Of a stretch of 64,000 nt of DNA, positions 19,925 through 29,128 are shown piece after piece; position 1 is the stretch's first letter, and each line of letters opens with the position of its first letter. Under the pieces are notes generated by a model, which saw only the letters and a list, made by a program, of their open reading frames with translations, searched no databases and was not told the DNA's origin. This stretch comes from Bradyrhizobium zhengyangense. GTDB taxonomy: Bacteria; Pseudomonadota; Alphaproteobacteria; Rhizobiales; Xanthobacteraceae. The stretch spans positions 1 through 64,000 of the forward strand of contig NZ_JAKLUA010000001.1 in NCBI RefSeq assembly GCF_022012435.1, read 5' to 3'. A program made the position numbers and the translations under genes.

Positions 19925-20065
19925 TCTTCTGCTCACAATCTTCATCCGTTGGGACTTGCAGAGACAATTTCGGTCTCGCTGGTTCGTTCCGGCAGCTTGT
20001 AAAATTTAGGAACGTTCTCCGGTCCCCCTCATTAGCGCCCCGGAGCGTTTGAGGAGGAAGGGACT

Positions 20066-20140
20066 ATGGACGGACTGATCTATCTGATCGGCCTGATCGT
20101 CGTGATCATGGCGATCTTGTCGTTCTTCGGCCTGCGCTGA
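20066..20140 (+). CDS. 24-residue membrane peptide
   Basis: ATG at 20066 follows a strong ribosome binding site (GAGGAGGAAGG). The peptide MDGLIYLIGLIVVIMA plus ILSFFGLR is one hydrophobic helix. It ends 10 bases before the larger membrane protein gene at 20151, so the two are probably cotranscribed. The strong binding site argues it is truly translated, perhaps as a small partner of the 297-residue protein. Confidence 0.7.
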   Translation: MDGLIYLIGLIVVIMAILSFFGLR

Positions 20141-20150
20141 GAGACCCGCT

Positions 20151-21044
20151 ATGACGATTGAAACTCTCGTGCAGGACAACATCGTGGAAGGCGGCTTCAT
20201 CGCCGCCGAGGAGCAGCGGAGCATCCAGTGGAGCTCCGTCATATCAGGCGCTTTCGCGTCCGGCGCAATGGCGTTCATTCTGGTCAGCTTTGGCGTGGCC
20301 ATTGGCCTCGGAGTCAGCTCGGCGTCGCCGACATGGCGCGACGCCTCGGCCGCGCTGGCGCTGCTGTCAGGACTGTATCTGATCATCCAGGCGATCGTCA
20401 GTTTTGGCTTCGGCGGCTACATCGCCGGCCGCACGGCCAGGCCGGCGCCCACGCTTGCAACGATTGAGGATGACGGCGAGCGGCGCGACGGGCTGCACGG
20501 GCTGATGTCATGGGCGCTGGCCATTCTGATCGGTGCCGCGCTGCTGGCGATCATCGGTGCCGCGGCGATCGAGCGCTCGCCGGTGCGCAGCGGAGCCGGC
20601 AACGCGACCTCCGCCGAGCCCTTGCTCAGCTACGAGCTCGACAAGTTGTTCCGCGCCCCACGCCGACCTGTCAACACCGACATGCGGGAAGCCCGTGCCG
20701 AAGCCGGGCGCATCCTGATGACGTCATCGAGCCACAGCGGCATCACCGTCGATGATCGTGCCTACCTCGTGCAGCAGGTCGCGGCGCTGACGGGACTGGG
20801 CGCACCCGACGCCGAGCGGCGCGTCGATGCGTCGATCGCCGACGCCCACACGGCGATCAATCGCGCCAGGCGCAATTCGGTCATCGTCGCCTTCTCGGTT
20901 GCAGCGGCGGCCCTGATCGGCGCTGCCGTGGCCTGGGCTGCGGCCGTGGCGGGCGGGCGTCACCGCGATGGCGAGCCGCTGCCGAACTGGATGGCCAGTT
21001 CCAACCGTTTCCATCGCAGCCGGCGTGCCATGCCGGTGCCGTAG
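20151..21044 (+). CDS. Membrane protein of unknown function
   Basis: 297 residues. Two membrane helices near the N-terminus (SVISGAFASGAMAFILVSFG and LYLIIQAIVSFGFGGYIAGR), a third around residue 120-140 (LMSWALAILIGAALLAIIGA), a soluble domain of about 110 residues, and a fourth helix (SVIVAFSVAAAALIGAAVAW) before a basic tail. The small-residue-rich helices with GG...AGR are common in rhizobial membrane proteins of this kind (DUF-type, from memory). It lies behind a 24-residue peptide gene. The convergent MarR gene ends 7 bases away. Confidence 0.65.
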   Translation: MTIETLVQDNIVEGGFIAAEEQRSIQWSSVISGAFASGAMAFILVSFGVAIGLGVSSASPTWRDASAALALLSGLYLIIQAIVSFGFGGYIAGRTARPAPTLATIEDDGERRDGLHGLMSWALAILIGAALLAIIGAAAIERSPVRSGAGNATSAEPLLSYELDKLFRAPRRPVNTDMREARAEAGRILMTSSSHSGITVDDRAYLVQQVAALTGLGAPDAERRVDASIADAHTAINRARRNSVIVAFSVAAAALIGAAVAWAAAVAGGRHRDGEPLPNWMASSNRFHRSRRAMPVP

Positions 21045-21051
21045 CCGGCCT

Positions 21052-21735
21052 TCAGTCGCCGCTGGCGCGTTCGAAGCTGGTGCAAAGCTGCTCGGTTTCC
21101 TGAAGGGTCAGCTGGGCCCGATGAAGCCGGCACCGAAACTCGGTATCGGTGCGCGCCTTGTTCAGGCGCGCGTCGGCACTTCTGCGAAGAAAAATACAGT
21201 CGCTGCAACGACCGGCGCTGGTTTCGGTGCGTGGTGCGTCGATGCGGTTCAGGATTTCGTTCAACGCATTCCTGAGCTTCAGGCGATCCTCCGCGACCAG
21301 TGTCGCGATCGCGTTCGCCATGCCGCTGATCGGGTCATGCTGGGCAAGCAGTTTGTTGCCTTGTGGGGTCACGCAAAGCATCACCGACCGCTTGTCGCTG
21401 GGGGCAGGTTCGCGGACCACATATGATTTGTCCTCGAGCGTCTTGATGATCTGTGTCGCGGTCGCCCGGGTCGTGCCGATATAGTCGGCGACTGCCGTCG
21501 GGGATTTCGAGAATCTGTTGGCTCGCGCGAGGAATCGCAGCGCCTTCCATTCCCGGTCACGCAATCCGCGCAGATCGTCCAGAACCTGGCAGGCGCCCGC
21601 CGCCTGAACCAGCAACTCAACTGTTTCGCGTATGAGGGGCATGATCAGCTCGGATAAGGACGGAGGGAGGTCTGCCGGCGTGCGGCAGCGCCCGGCCGGC
21701 GGCGGTTTTCGTTGACCCAGATCAAGGGTGGACAA
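21052..21735 (-). CDS. MarR-family regulator with Cys-rich C-terminal extension
   Basis: 227 residues from TTG 21735; an ATG at 21642 is an alternative start. A MarR winged helix lies in the middle (KSPTAVADYIGTTRATATQI as the recognition part, KSYVVREPAPSDKRSVMLCV as the wing). The C-terminal ~60 residues add SAGRCSDCIFLRR ... FRCRLHR ... ETEQLCTSFE, i.e. C-x2-C...C...C, which suggests a metal or iron-sulfur site. Such an extension could make the regulator respond to metal or redox state. It is divergent from the AraC-type gene at 21889. Confidence 0.8.
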   Translation of the reverse strand: MSTLDLGQRKPPPAGRCRTPADLPPSLSELIMPLIRETVELLVQAAGACQVLDDLRGLRDREWKALRFLARANRFSKSPTAVADYIGTTRATATQIIKTLEDKSYVVREPAPSDKRSVMLCVTPQGNKLLAQHDPISGMANAIATLVAEDRLKLRNALNEILNRIDAPRTETSAGRCSDCIFLRRSADARLNKARTDTEFRCRLHRAQLTLQETEQLCTSFERASGD

Positions 21736-21888
21736 GGTTGCTGCCTGTGAAATCGCAGGCTCAGGGGCGTCAACGCTCGCAGAATCAATCGTGCCGCCCG
21801 TCCTGTGATCTAGGAGCGGGCTGCGGTTCCGTCTTGTGATTGCGAGCCGGCGATTTGGCGATCGGGGTCAATCGCGATTGATACTGCC

Positions 21889-22977
21889 ATGCACCACACC
21901 AATCGCTTCAGTTCCATCCCCAGCGCATCAGGCGGGATCGCGCGATTGGCTTGCGCGCGCGTTCGCGACGCCGGACGGGATCTTGCACAGATGGCGTCGC
22001 GGGCAGGGCTGGCGCTTGCGCTGATCGACGAGCCGGCCCGCCGGCTCGACGTGGCCGCACAGATCAAGCTGCTTGATCTGGCGGCTCGGGAGCTCGGCGA
22101 CGAGCATCTCGGCTTCCATCTGTCGCAGGACTTCGATCTCCGCGAGATCGGTCTTCTGTATTACGTCATGGCGTCGTCGGAGACCGTCGCGGACGCGCTT
22201 CGCAATGCCGCGCGCTACAGCACGCTGAACAACGAAGGGGTTCAGCTATCCGTCGATCTCGATCGCGGCACTGCGATTTCGCTTCACTATCTCGACGTCG
22301 AGCGTCAATCCGACCGCCATCAGGTGGAGTTCTGGATCGGCGCCCTGGTGCGCGTCTGCCGGCGGCTCACCAACAACCGATTGGCGCCGCAGCAGATCAG
22401 GGTGAGGCATCATCGTCCCGAACTTTCGGCCGGGATCAAAAACTTTCTCGGCTGCGAAGTCCACTTTGGATCTTATGCCGACGAGATCGTCTTTGCCGCG
22501 GGCACCGCGTCGCTTCGATCCGTCGACGCGGACTCCTATCTCAACCGCCTGCTGTTGAGTTACGCCAACGAGGCCCTGGGCAAGCGGACGCAGCCGCGAT
22601 CGAGCTTGCGATCTCGCGTCGAGGAGGCGATCGCTCAAGCCTTGCCACATGGGCAGGCCAATGCCGCCATGATTGCGGAACGTCTCGGCATGAGCCGCCG
22701 GACGCTCGCGCGCGCCCTGGCGGAGGAGGGCGTGACGTTCTCGGAGTTGCTCGCAGAACTGCGGTCGCTGCTGGCCAAACGCTATCTGAGTGAGCGCGAG
22801 CTTCCGATCTCGCAGATCGCCTGGCTGCTCGGCTACCGCGAGACAAGCTCCTTCACCAACGCCTTCGCCCGCTGGACCGGTTCGACGCCACGAGAATTTC
22901 GCGACACCCACGGCGGCCGATCAAAGCCGTCCAATGGCCGGCGCGCGGTGAGAATGCCGGGCAATCGCAGCAGATGA
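21889..22977 (+). CDS. AraC-family transcriptional regulator
   Basis: 362 residues. Residues ~20-210 match the arabinose-binding-like domain of OruR/ArgR-type AraC proteins (RRLDVAAQIKLLDLAARELG, LREIGLLYYVMASSETVADAL, AARYSTLNNEGVQLSVDLD). The C-terminal ~100 residues are a double HTH (GQANAAMIAERLGMSRRTLA, then ISQIAWLLGYRETSSFTNAF). The ligand is unknown. It is transcribed away from the Cys-rich MarR gene and lies 2 bases from the convergent pepT stop, so no obvious target is adjacent downstream. Confidence 0.88.
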   Translation: MHHTNRFSSIPSASGGIARLACARVRDAGRDLAQMASRAGLALALIDEPARRLDVAAQIKLLDLAARELGDEHLGFHLSQDFDLREIGLLYYVMASSETVADALRNAARYSTLNNEGVQLSVDLDRGTAISLHYLDVERQSDRHQVEFWIGALVRVCRRLTNNRLAPQQIRVRHHRPELSAGIKNFLGCEVHFGSYADEIVFAAGTASLRSVDADSYLNRLLLSYANEALGKRTQPRSSLRSRVEEAIAQALPHGQANAAMIAERLGMSRRTLARALAEEGVTFSELLAELRSLLAKRYLSERELPISQIAWLLGYRETSSFTNAFARWTGSTPREFRDTHGGRSKPSNGRRAVRMPGNRSR

Positions 22978-22979
22978 GC

Positions 22980-24227
22980 TTAGGCCTTCTCCTCCCAGAT
23001 CATCGCCAGATGCACGATGGTCTGCACCGCCTTTTCCATGTCCTGCCGGCTCACCCATTCGAGCCGCGAGTGAAACGCGTGCTCGCCCGCAAAAATGTTG
23101 GGGCAGGGCAGGCCCATGAAGGAGAGGCGCGAGCCGTCGGTGCCGCCGCGGATTGCGGTGCGCATCGGGCGCAGGCCGGCCCGGCGGATCGCCTCGATGG
23201 CGTATTCGAGGATATGCGGGTAACGATCGATTACCTGCTTCATGTTGCGGTACTGCTCGCGCACCTCGAACTTGTAGGTCGAGCGCGGGTAGTCCTTCAT
23301 CACGTCCTTGACGATGCTCTCGAGCAGGGCTTCCTTGTCCTTCAGCCCTTCCTCGGTGAAGTCGCGGACGATGAAGGAGAGCGTCGCCTGTTCCAGCGCG
23401 CCTTCGATGCCGACCGGATGAAGAAAACCCTGCTTGCCTGAGGTGGTCTCGGGCGAGCAGCCTTCCTTCGGGAGTCGCTCGACGATGGCGGCCGCGATCT
23501 TGATGGCGTGCTCCATCTTGCCCTTGGCATAACCAGGGTGGGCGCTGACGCCCGTGATGGTGATGGTGGCGCCGTCGGCGGAGAAGGTCTCGTCCTCGAC
23601 GCTGCCGGCGCTCTCGCCGTCCATGGTGTAGCCGAAGTCGGCGCCGAGCTTCTTGATGTCGACATTGTCGACGCCGCGGCCGATCTCTTCATCCGGCGTG
23701 AACAGGATCCTGATGGTGCCGTGCTTCACGTCCGGGTTGTTGATGAAGAAATGCGCGGCATCCATGATTTCGGCGACACCGGCCTTGTTGTCGGCGCCGA
23801 GCAGCGTAGTGCCGTCGGTGGTGATGATGTCGTTGCCGATCTGGTGCTTCAGCGCGGGATGCTCGGTGAAGCGGATCACCTGGCTGGTGTCGCCCGGCAG
23901 CGTGATGTCGCCGCCGCGATAGTTCTTCACGACCTGCGGCTTGACCTCCTTGCCGGTGACGTCGGGCGAGGTGTCCATGTGCGAGCAGAAGCAGATCACC
24001 GGCACTTTCTTGGTCGTGTTGGCCGGGATCGTCGCGTAGACGTAGCCGTAATCGTCGAGATGGGCATCCGCGACGCCCATGGCCTTCAGCTCAGTCACGA
24101 GAACGCGGCCGAGATCCTTTTGCTTCTCGGTCGATGGCGAGGCAGGGGAATTCGGATCGGACTGGGTGTCGATGGTGACGTAGCGCAGGAAGCGTTCGGT
24201 CACGGTATGCGTGAAGGTCAGGGACAT
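22980..24227 (-). CDS. pepT: Peptidase T (tripeptide aminopeptidase)
   Basis: 415 residues, close to the family length. M20-family zinc ligands are visible: HMDTSPDVTG (His and Asp), DNKAGVAEI (bridging Asp), DEEIGRG (catalytic and ligand Glu), DGESAG, and the C-terminal His in FAGEHAFHSRLEWVS. It removes N-terminal residues from tripeptides in the cytoplasm. ATG at 24227. It stands alone, with convergent and unrelated neighbours. Confidence 0.95.
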   Translation of the reverse strand: MSLTFTHTVTERFLRYVTIDTQSDPNSPASPSTEKQKDLGRVLVTELKAMGVADAHLDDYGYVYATIPANTTKKVPVICFCSHMDTSPDVTGKEVKPQVVKNYRGGDITLPGDTSQVIRFTEHPALKHQIGNDIITTDGTTLLGADNKAGVAEIMDAAHFFINNPDVKHGTIRILFTPDEEIGRGVDNVDIKKLGADFGYTMDGESAGSVEDETFSADGATITITGVSAHPGYAKGKMEHAIKIAAAIVERLPKEGCSPETTSGKQGFLHPVGIEGALEQATLSFIVRDFTEEGLKDKEALLESIVKDVMKDYPRSTYKFEVREQYRNMKQVIDRYPHILEYAIEAIRRAGLRPMRTAIRGGTDGSRLSFMGLPCPNIFAGEHAFHSRLEWVSRQDMEKAVQTIVHLAMIWEEKA

Positions 24228-24344
24228 TTCTGGTCAAACCGCCGGGCTTTGGGGAGCAGGTGTTGGGAAGCAGCCGATATATCAGAAAGCGGGCGGCGTT
24301 GCGGCACCGGCGACGCTGGATCAGGCTTAACGAAGCGTAAGCGC

Positions 24345-24689
24345 TCAGATCGCCTCTTTCAGCTCCTTGACCGGCCGGAACGCGACCTTCTTGCTGGCCT
24401 TGATGTGGATGGCTTCGCCCGTGGCTGGATTGCGGCCGGTGCGGGCGGCGCGCTTGCGAACCTGAAGGATGCCGAGCCCCACGATACGAACGCGGTCGCC
24501 CTTCTTGAGGTGCTTGGTGATGAGGTCGACCATGTCGGTCAGGACCGCTTCGGCATGCTTCTTGGAGAGGTCCTGGCTCTCAGCGATGTCGGCGGCCAGG
24601 TGCTTGAGCGTGATCGTGGCGGGGGCGGTGGCCTTCTTCGCCGAATCCTTCTTGGCCGAGTCCTTCTTGGCCGAGTCCTTCTTAGCCAT
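24345..24689 (-). CDS. HU-family DNA-binding protein with Lys-rich N-terminal repeat
   Basis: 114 residues; ATG at 24689 with AGGAGG just upstream. The N-terminus is MAKKDSAKKDSAKKDSAKK, a five-residue repeat, followed by an HU/IHF fold (TLKHLAADIAESQDLSKKHA, KGDRVRIVGLGILQVRKRAA) with the β-arm signature GRNPATGEAI. HU proteins bend and compact DNA as dimers. The repeat comes from 15-base DNA repeats at about 24640-24690. The extension resembles a small histone-like tail. Longer upstream starts are not credible. Confidence 0.9.
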   Translation of the reverse strand: MAKKDSAKKDSAKKDSAKKATAPATITLKHLAADIAESQDLSKKHAEAVLTDMVDLITKHLKKGDRVRIVGLGILQVRKRAARTGRNPATGEAIHIKASKKVAFRPVKELKEAI

Positions 24690-24921
24690 GTCTGGCCTCC
24701 TCGATTCTTGCGGGGTCGCGGAGAGAGGGCCTCGGAACCTCGCAAGTAACGGAAGGCGTAGACGATTCGGGACCGGGCTGACTACGTCGCGGGATGTGGG
24801 AGGGACGATACCTGCGCGCTGGCGGCGCGACACGGGACTATTCCGGCTGTGGGTGCCAACGTCCTTGACTTCACAATGTCACGCCTTTAAGTCCCCCCTC
24901 GTTCCGCGGACATCGCGTCAC

Positions 24922-24998
<77 letters not shown>

Positions 24999-25136
24999 TT
25001 TTTGGCAACATCTTCCTCCCTTCGCCGCCACCATCACTATCCAAACCACGCCCGTCGTGCGACCGCCGCTGATCAGGCGGCAAATTCATTTGTCTTATCA
25101 AGATGTTGTGTGCTGATCTTCAGTCGTTTCAGGAAA

Positions 25137-25160
25137 GCAAAAGGCCGCCTCGTGGCGGCC
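25137..25160 (-). terminator. Intrinsic terminator of the gene at 25192-25395
   Basis: On the minus strand GGCCGCC-ACGA-GGCGGCC is followed by TTTTGCTTT. A perfect 7-bp GC stem and a T-rich tail lie 31 bases past the stop of the minus-strand gene. Confidence 0.75.
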
Positions 25161-25191
25161 ATTGCATCTCAAGTCGGACCTTTTTCGGCGA

Positions 25192-25395
25192 TTAGCGAAT
25201 TTCAGAGGTGCCCGAGCTCGTGATCGCCACCGGCTTGCCGGCCTTGATCACATGAGTGGACTGGGCGGTCTGGCTAAATTCGGCGTTGGTGCGGGCTGCG
25301 ATCCCGAAGGCGGCCACTGCGATGCCGGCCACCAGCGCCACCACCACGATCTTCAGGTGGGTACCCCGATCTGCAGAGTGAATTGAGTGGTTCAT
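25192..25395 (-). CDS. Small membrane-anchored protein, 67 residues
   Basis: ATG at 25395 with GGGAGG upstream. The product MNHSIHSADRGTHLKIVVVALVAG... has one membrane helix (KIVVVALVAGIAVAAFGIAA), then a polar C-terminal part (FSQTAQSTHVIKAGKPVAIT). It is likely anchored with its C-terminus in the periplasm. I recall similar short proteins in Bradyrhizobium; function is unknown. It is monocistronic, with its own terminator. Confidence 0.7.
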   Translation of the reverse strand: MNHSIHSADRGTHLKIVVVALVAGIAVAAFGIAARTNAEFSQTAQSTHVIKAGKPVAITSSGTSEIR

Positions 25396-25610
25396 CGAAG
25401 CCTCCCGACGGGCTTTGGCGCCGTCTGTAGGCTGATGTCTTAAGGAGCATCTGTTTCCGGATCGTTTCGCGGGTTCCGCAAAATGGTTTCATCTGGCGAT
25501 TTCACCGCTTCGCCTTGGGCCCTCTTACCTGCCGCGTAATCGCACAGGCCCCGTCAGCTCGTCATGATCGCTTCCATCGGCCGCGAACAATCCGGCAAGG
25601 GAGAAGCACC

Positions 25611-26513
25611 ATGAACCGTCGAACCGTCCTCGAAGCCACGCTACTCGGAACCGCCTTGGCGGCATCGGGCACAAGTGCGCCAGCAGCGGCCCAACCTGCT
25701 GTGCGATCGCCCTATGTGACCGCCAGGGACGGCACGAAACTGTTCGTGCAGGACTGGGGCAACGGAAAGCCTGTGCTGCTGCTGACGGCCTGGACCTTCG
25801 ATGCCAGCACCTGGGGCAGTCAGATCGAGGCTCTCACTGCGAAAGGCTTTCGTTGCGTTGCGCCTGACCGGCGCGGACATGGCCGATCGGAGATGCCCTC
25901 ATCGGGCTATGACCTGGACACACTGACCGACGATGTCGCCGCGGTGATCGAGGCACGCAATCTGCGTGACGTCACGCTGGTGGGCTTCTCGATGGGGACG
26001 GTCGAGGCGGTGAACTATCTCGGACGATATGGCTCGGACCGGATCGCAAGGCTGGTGCTGGTCGCGCCGACGACGCCGTTTCTGGTCAAGACCGAAGACA
26101 ATCCGGATGCTGTTCCGAGGGCGATGATCGAGGCCGACAACGCGGCCGTCGCGCGCGACTTCGCCAAATGGATTGCGGCGAATGAGGCGCCGTTCTTCCT
26201 GCCCGAGACGCCGGAGATCACGCGGACCTGGATCCGCGAGATGATGCTGCGCGTGCCGTTGCCGGTGGCGATGGCCTGCCGCAAGACCATCTCCCTCTCC
26301 GATCTGCGCGCGGCTGCCGCCAGGATCGATCGCCCGACGCTGATCCTGCATGGCGACAAGGATGCCAGCGCGCCGCTGCCCTTGACGGGAGCCAAGACCG
26401 CGAAACTGATCAAGGGCAGCAAGCTGATCGTCTACGAGGGCGCGCCGCACCCTCTGCCGCTGACGCACGGCGAGCGGCTGATTGCGGACATGCTTTCGTT
26501 CATGGCGGCTTGA
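25611..26513 (+). CDS. Secreted alpha/beta hydrolase (chloroperoxidase-like)
   Basis: 300 residues. The signal (MNRRTVLEATLLGTALAASG...AAA) contains a twin Arg and may use Tat. The hydrolase core shows nucleophile elbow VGFSMG (Ser), acid LILHGDKDASAPL (Asp) and base EGAPHPLPLTHGE (His), with PDRRGHGRSE before the nucleophile. This motif set is typical of cofactor-free haloperoxidase-like or esterase enzymes (family knowledge). Substrate unknown. ATG 25611 is preceded by AAGGGAGAA. It converges with the MFS transporter gene. Confidence 0.87.
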   Translation: MNRRTVLEATLLGTALAASGTSAPAAAQPAVRSPYVTARDGTKLFVQDWGNGKPVLLLTAWTFDASTWGSQIEALTAKGFRCVAPDRRGHGRSEMPSSGYDLDTLTDDVAAVIEARNLRDVTLVGFSMGTVEAVNYLGRYGSDRIARLVLVAPTTPFLVKTEDNPDAVPRAMIEADNAAVARDFAKWIAANEAPFFLPETPEITRTWIREMMLRVPLPVAMACRKTISLSDLRAAAARIDRPTLILHGDKDASAPLPLTGAKTAKLIKGSKLIVYEGAPHPLPLTHGERLIADMLSFMAA

Positions 26514-26519
26514 GGGGGC

Positions 26520-27812
26520 TCAGCCCGCCCTGACGATATCGGCGCGGATGGTCCGCGCCGCCCAGATGAACAGAAGCGCGCCGAGCGTGGTCGTGACCGC
26601 CGCTGAGAGCAGCGAATAGCGCACGGCATCATTGCCGTAGCTGCCCTTCAGCGCATCATTGACCACGCCGACGGCGAGCGGGCCGACACCCTGGCCGAAG
26701 CAGGTCGCGGTGAGCGCGATCAGAGCCGAGGCCAGCGCCCGCATGCTGGGCCTGGCCACCGTCTGCGCAATCGCGAAGATCGGCCCGAGATGGAAGCCGA
26801 CCAGGAAGGAGGTCAGCGCCAGCATCGCGACCATCATCGCGAAATCCTGCGTCAGCATGCAGAGCGCAAAGACGGGACCGGCGAGGCCTGAGGTGATCGC
26901 CGGCGCCCACAGCTTCCAGCGGTCGTCGCGGCGGCTCACTTGTGCCACCACGAAGCCTCCGAGCAGGGTGCCGGCCATGCCGGCAAGCCCCTTGAAGGTG
27001 CCGGCATAGGTGCCGATCTCGGCGCTCGACAGATGATGCACGCGCGCCAGGAACGGCGGGATCCAGGCCGCGGTCGCGTAATTGGTGTAGGTCGTGAGGC
27101 AGAAGCCGATCAGCACGATCATAAAGCTCTGCTGCGAAGCGAGGAAGCGCAGCGTCGGTCCGAGTGGCTCGGGCACGAAGCTCTCCTGCATCGCGCCGCG
27201 CTTTGGCTCGGAGATCGTCAGCCACAGGGTCAGCGCGAGCAGGATGCCCGGCACGCCCGCGACATAGAAGGCCATGCGCCAGCCATAGTGCTGATTGACA
27301 TAGCCGCCGACGAAATAGCCGAGGAAGACACCGAGATAGGTGCCGATGGCGTAGACGCCGAGCGCACGCGGGCGCTCGTTCTTGGCAAACAGGTCGGCGA
27401 CGATCGATTGCGAGGCCGGGGAGCCCGCGGATTCGCCGATGCCGACGCCGATCCTCGCAAACGCGAGCGCTGTCACGCTCGACGCGGCGCCGCACAGCGC
27501 CGTCATTGCGCTCCAGAACGCGAAGGCGATCGCCACGATGTTGCGGCGGTTGAGCCGGTCGGCGACGCGCGCGATGGGAATGCCGAGCAGGGAATAGAAC
27601 AGCGCGAAGCCGAAGCCCGCGAGCAGGCCCATCATGGTGTCGCTGAGTTGAAACTCCTTCTTGATCGGCTCGATCAGGACGTTGAAGATCGTGCGGTCGA
27701 GAAAGTTCAGCACGTAGATGATGGTGAGCAGGCCGAGCACGTAATAGCGCCGCGCCGTGGGTTTCTCCGCGGAGGTGGTCTGCACCGACATTTGTGACGT
27801 CACATCGACCAT
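26520..27812 (-). CDS. MFS transporter, organic-anion/aromatic-acid type
   Basis: 430 residues from ATG 27812 (preceded by GGGGGGAGCG). Twelve membrane helices. Signature loop GIPIARVADRLNRRNIVAIA between helices 2 and 3, GVGIGESAGSPASQSIVADL in helix 4-5, and a family like the spinster/anion:cation symporters. It follows the Rieske oxygenase gene on the same strand by 56 bases, so it probably imports that enzyme's substrate. The substrate is not identifiable from sequence. Confidence 0.88.
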   Translation of the reverse strand: MVDVTSQMSVQTTSAEKPTARRYYVLGLLTIIYVLNFLDRTIFNVLIEPIKKEFQLSDTMMGLLAGFGFALFYSLLGIPIARVADRLNRRNIVAIAFAFWSAMTALCGAASSVTALAFARIGVGIGESAGSPASQSIVADLFAKNERPRALGVYAIGTYLGVFLGYFVGGYVNQHYGWRMAFYVAGVPGILLALTLWLTISEPKRGAMQESFVPEPLGPTLRFLASQQSFMIVLIGFCLTTYTNYATAAWIPPFLARVHHLSSAEIGTYAGTFKGLAGMAGTLLGGFVVAQVSRRDDRWKLWAPAITSGLAGPVFALCMLTQDFAMMVAMLALTSFLVGFHLGPIFAIAQTVARPSMRALASALIALTATCFGQGVGPLAVGVVNDALKGSYGNDAVRYSLLSAAVTTTLGALLFIWAARTIRADIVRAG

Positions 27813-27868
27813 CGCTCCCCCCAATCTGTCTTTTGTTGTTATCGTTGGTCCAGCCCAGTTCGGGCTGA

Positions 27869-29059
27869 CTAGCCTTCGCGGATGTAGTTCCCCGCTTCGA
27901 ACGCGACTTGCGGCGCGCCTGTGTCGAATGAAACGCCGACCGGGTCACGGCCTGCTTCCATCGCTTCCAGTTGCTCGCCCAGCATGCGCCGGATCATCAG
28001 GATGCCGCGGTCGCTTTGGCCGAAATGCTCCTCGGAATGAACGGTCACCGGGCCCTGGCCGACCTGGGCCTCGTAATCGCCGGGGAATTGCTGGTGCTCT
28101 TCTTCCGTCATGTCCCACCAGAATTTTCCGTTGAACTTCGAGCGCATGCGGCCGATGTCGCCTGATGTCTTGACGCGGCCGGCGACATAGATGCGGAACG
28201 AGGTGTCGTCGATCGGCAGCGTCCAGCCGATCGACTCGACACGGGCAAATTGGGCGACGCGCGGATTGGGAACCACGCGCAGCGTGGGGAGGGCGGCTTC
28301 GGTGACGCGGTAAAAAACTTTGCCGTCGTCCTGCTTGCGGATCGAGCGCACGGCGATGCCGCGTGGCGTCTTGTCGAACGTCACCTCCGGCATCGAGGCC
28401 ATCATGTTGGTGAATTGCGGCCCCGAGAACGAGCCGTGCAGGACCGGCACGTGATAGGGATCGACCACGTTCTCGAAATGCTGCAGCCAGTTGCAGGGAA
28501 TGATTGCCGGTCCGCCGCCACCGATCGATGAATCGTCGGCCTCGACGAACTCGCCGTCGTCCATGTTTTCGAGGCACTCGTAAGCCGGCAGCACCGGACG
28601 TTTCTCGGCCGGGCCCATATAGGCGAAGATCAAGCCGTAGCGCTCCTCGACGGGGTACCAGGGCTGGCGCACCTTGTCCTTGAACTGGCCGCCATCGGAC
28701 TCACAGGGTTGCTCCAGGCAATGACCCTCGGTGTCGAACTTCCAGCCGTGGTAGCAGCAGCGGATGCCGTCCTCTTCGACCTTGCCGTAGTAGAGCGTGG
28801 TGCCGCGATGGCAGCAGCGGGCGTGAAGCAGGCCGACGCGGCCGTGCTTGTCGCGGAACAGGATGAGGTCCTCGCCAAGTGCGCGCACCTTCTTCGGCGT
28901 GTCGGTGGCGTCGCTGACGAGGCCGACCGGATGCCAGTAGCGGCGGAGCAATTCGCCCATCGGCGTGCCGCGTACGACCGAGGTGAGCTCGATGCGCGTG
29001 AGCGCCGGCTTCATCGCATAGGCTGTGCCGAGATCGCGATCCTGCTGGGTCATCGTCAT
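27869..29059 (-). CDS. Rieske non-heme iron oxygenase, alpha subunit
   Basis: 396 residues from ATG 29059, preceded by GGAGGAACCAGC; upstream in-frame starts are rejected. Rieske [2Fe-2S] ligands lie in ARCCHRGTTLYYG and IRCCYHGWKFD (C-x-H...C-x2-H). The catalytic iron motif is NVVDPYHVPVLHGSF (D-x2-H-x4-H). This is a phthalate/vanillate-O-demethylase-like oxygenase that hydroxylates or demethylates an aromatic compound. No reductase or ferredoxin gene is adjacent, so electrons must come from a partner encoded elsewhere. Next on the strand is an MFS transporter. A MarR regulator is divergent. Confidence 0.92.
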   Translation of the reverse strand: MTMTQQDRDLGTAYAMKPALTRIELTSVVRGTPMGELLRRYWHPVGLVSDATDTPKKVRALGEDLILFRDKHGRVGLLHARCCHRGTTLYYGKVEEDGIRCCYHGWKFDTEGHCLEQPCESDGGQFKDKVRQPWYPVEERYGLIFAYMGPAEKRPVLPAYECLENMDDGEFVEADDSSIGGGGPAIIPCNWLQHFENVVDPYHVPVLHGSFSGPQFTNMMASMPEVTFDKTPRGIAVRSIRKQDDGKVFYRVTEAALPTLRVVPNPRVAQFARVESIGWTLPIDDTSFRIYVAGRVKTSGDIGRMRSKFNGKFWWDMTEEEHQQFPGDYEAQVGQGPVTVHSEEHFGQSDRGILMIRRMLGEQLEAMEAGRDPVGVSFDTGAPQVAFEAGNYIREG

Positions 29060-29128
29060 GCTGGTTCCTCCCGCCGCGGGCCTTGGGTGGCCCCGTCGCT
29101 CCTGGCGCGTTGAGCTAGTGAAAAATAA

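Noticed and set aside
23508..24749. 413-codon plus-strand frame opposite pepT and the HU gene
   Set aside because: Covers two well-supported minus-strand genes; no domain and no ribosome binding site.
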